NCBI RefSeq assembly: GCF_000423325.1
Contig: NZ_AUHT01000006.1
Coordinates: 248,001-312,000, forward strand
DNA: 64,000 nucleotides
Source: Lysobacter defluvii IMMIB APB-9 = DSM 18482
GTDB taxonomy: Bacteria > Pseudomonadota > Gammaproteobacteria > Xanthomonadales > Xanthomonadaceae
Direction: 5' to 3'
Shown piece after piece: positions 63,785 to 64,000 of the stretch. The notes under the pieces are model-generated. The model did not search any database. It saw only the letters and a program-made list of their open reading frames with translations, and had not been told where the DNA came from. Numbering within the stretch: the stretch's first letter is position 1; every line of letters begins with the position of its first letter. The translations under genes were made by a program, and so were the position numbers.

Positions 63785-63815
63785 TTCACCTGCAGGGTCG
63801 TCACGCGGATATACT
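63785..63815 (+). promoter_or_regulatory. Promoter of the copL-like gene with long (19-base) spacer
   Basis: TTCACC (63785-63790) and TATACT (63810-63815) are separated by 19 bases, the spacing used by MerR/CueR-type activators. The spacer includes the partial dyad ACCTGCAGGGT. Transcription would begin at the ATG, giving a leaderless mRNA. Confidence 0.38.
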
Positions 63816-63821
63816 CGCGGC

Positions 63822-64000
63822 ATGTCCGTCCGCGCCGTCCTGCTGCGGTTGTTCCTGATCGTCGTCCTGGTGGTCGACGGCATGGGCGTGGCCGCGGCGG
63901 CTGCCTGGCATATGGGGCATGTCGTTGATGCGGCGGGTGTTGCCGCCCAGTCCGTCGCGCCAAGCACCAGTGCCACGTCCCACGAGACGTGCCACGAATC
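63822..64000 (+). CDS. CopL-like copper regulatory/metal-binding protein, 3' partial
   Basis: The 59 visible residues run to the window edge. An N-terminal signal-like helix (LLRLFLIVVLVVDGMGVAAAAA) is followed by a segment rich in His, Met and Cys (WHMGH, HETCHE). Xanthomonad CopL proteins have this form and precede the copAB copper-resistance genes, so those may follow outside the window. The name rests on composition, length context and the neighbouring copA. Confidence 0.55.
   Translation, partial: MSVRAVLLRLFLIVVLVVDGMGVAAAAAWHMGHVVDAAGVAAQSVAPSTSATSHETCHE

Larger units (their letters stand above)
59945..64000. mobile_element. Probable genomic island joined to the tRNA-Leu gene (right end beyond window)
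   Basis: The junction lies just after the tRNA-Leu anticodon loop. About 590 bases follow without an intact gene, including direct repeats (60031-60051) that could be integrase arm sites and a degraded reading frame. Metal-resistance genes (fluC, copA, copL-like) come next. No integrase is seen in the visible part, so the element type cannot be named. Confidence 0.45.

Overview
The window is a gene-dense, very GC-rich (about 70%) bacterial chromosome segment. Its gene content and order point to the Xanthomonadaceae/Lysobacteraceae (Lysobacter- or Luteimonas-like): a fused E1 alpha/beta 2-oxoacid dehydrogenase, a class I fumarase, the sdhCDAB-sdhE-lolCD-comEC-exbBD-msbA-lpxK-kdsB order, a CopL-like protein, and short-leader genes carrying TACAAT/GATAAT boxes. 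The genus assignment is inference from family resemblance, not from a search.

Layout. 1-9.7 kb: a Sel1-repeat/prolyl-4-hydroxylase fusion cut by the window edge, an RNA cyclic phosphodiesterase, a TonB-dependent receptor, an M14 carboxypeptidase, a POT peptide transporter with a rhomboid protease, and a DUF3298 lipoprotein. 9.8-17.3 kb (minus strand): M3 dipeptidyl carboxypeptidase, Tex, ferredoxin-NADP reductase and an ABC1/UbiB-like kinase. 17.4-26.3 kb: DUF488, a SulP transporter with a universal stress protein, BON protein, ABC exporter, DUF4142 lipoprotein, TRIC-type channel and class I fumarase. 26.4-31.2 kb: a compact minus-strand run of four membrane genes (PLD-type cardiolipin synthase, BON-MscS channel, OM phospholipase A, patatin). 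31.3-40.7 kb: DUF456, cold-shock protein, two glycine-zipper proteins, an anchored cytochrome c', TcdA, TatD-family hydrolase, glutaryl-CoA dehydrogenase, a GNAT enzyme and the E1 fusion.

40.7-47.9 kb is centred on succinate dehydrogenase. sdhCDAB is bracketed by three assembly-factor genes (ygfZ, an SDHAF4-like gene, sdhE), then a CptA/YgfX-like gene and lolCD. 47.9-55.6 kb carries comEC, exbBD, msbA, lpxK, kdsB and a low-molecular-weight phosphatase, an envelope/lipid A export cluster. 55.7-59.5 kb holds DUF445, uvrC and pgsA.

From 59.5 kb come tRNA-Gly(GCC) and tRNA-Cys(GCA), then a tRNA-Leu(UAA) gene that loses its 3' half just after the anticodon loop. Beyond that break lie about 590 bp without an intact gene, including a LAB_N-like fragment, and then a fluoride channel, a YHS/HMBD copper P-type ATPase, a small periplasmic protein behind a perfect FNR-type box, and the start of a CopL-like gene. 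This end looks like a metal-resistance island inserted at the tRNA. Dispersed inverted repeats (four CTCTCCCGCTTGCGGGAGAG-type copies and two GCAATA...TATTGC palindromes) lie between genes. No rRNA, CRISPR array, transposase or integrase gene was seen.
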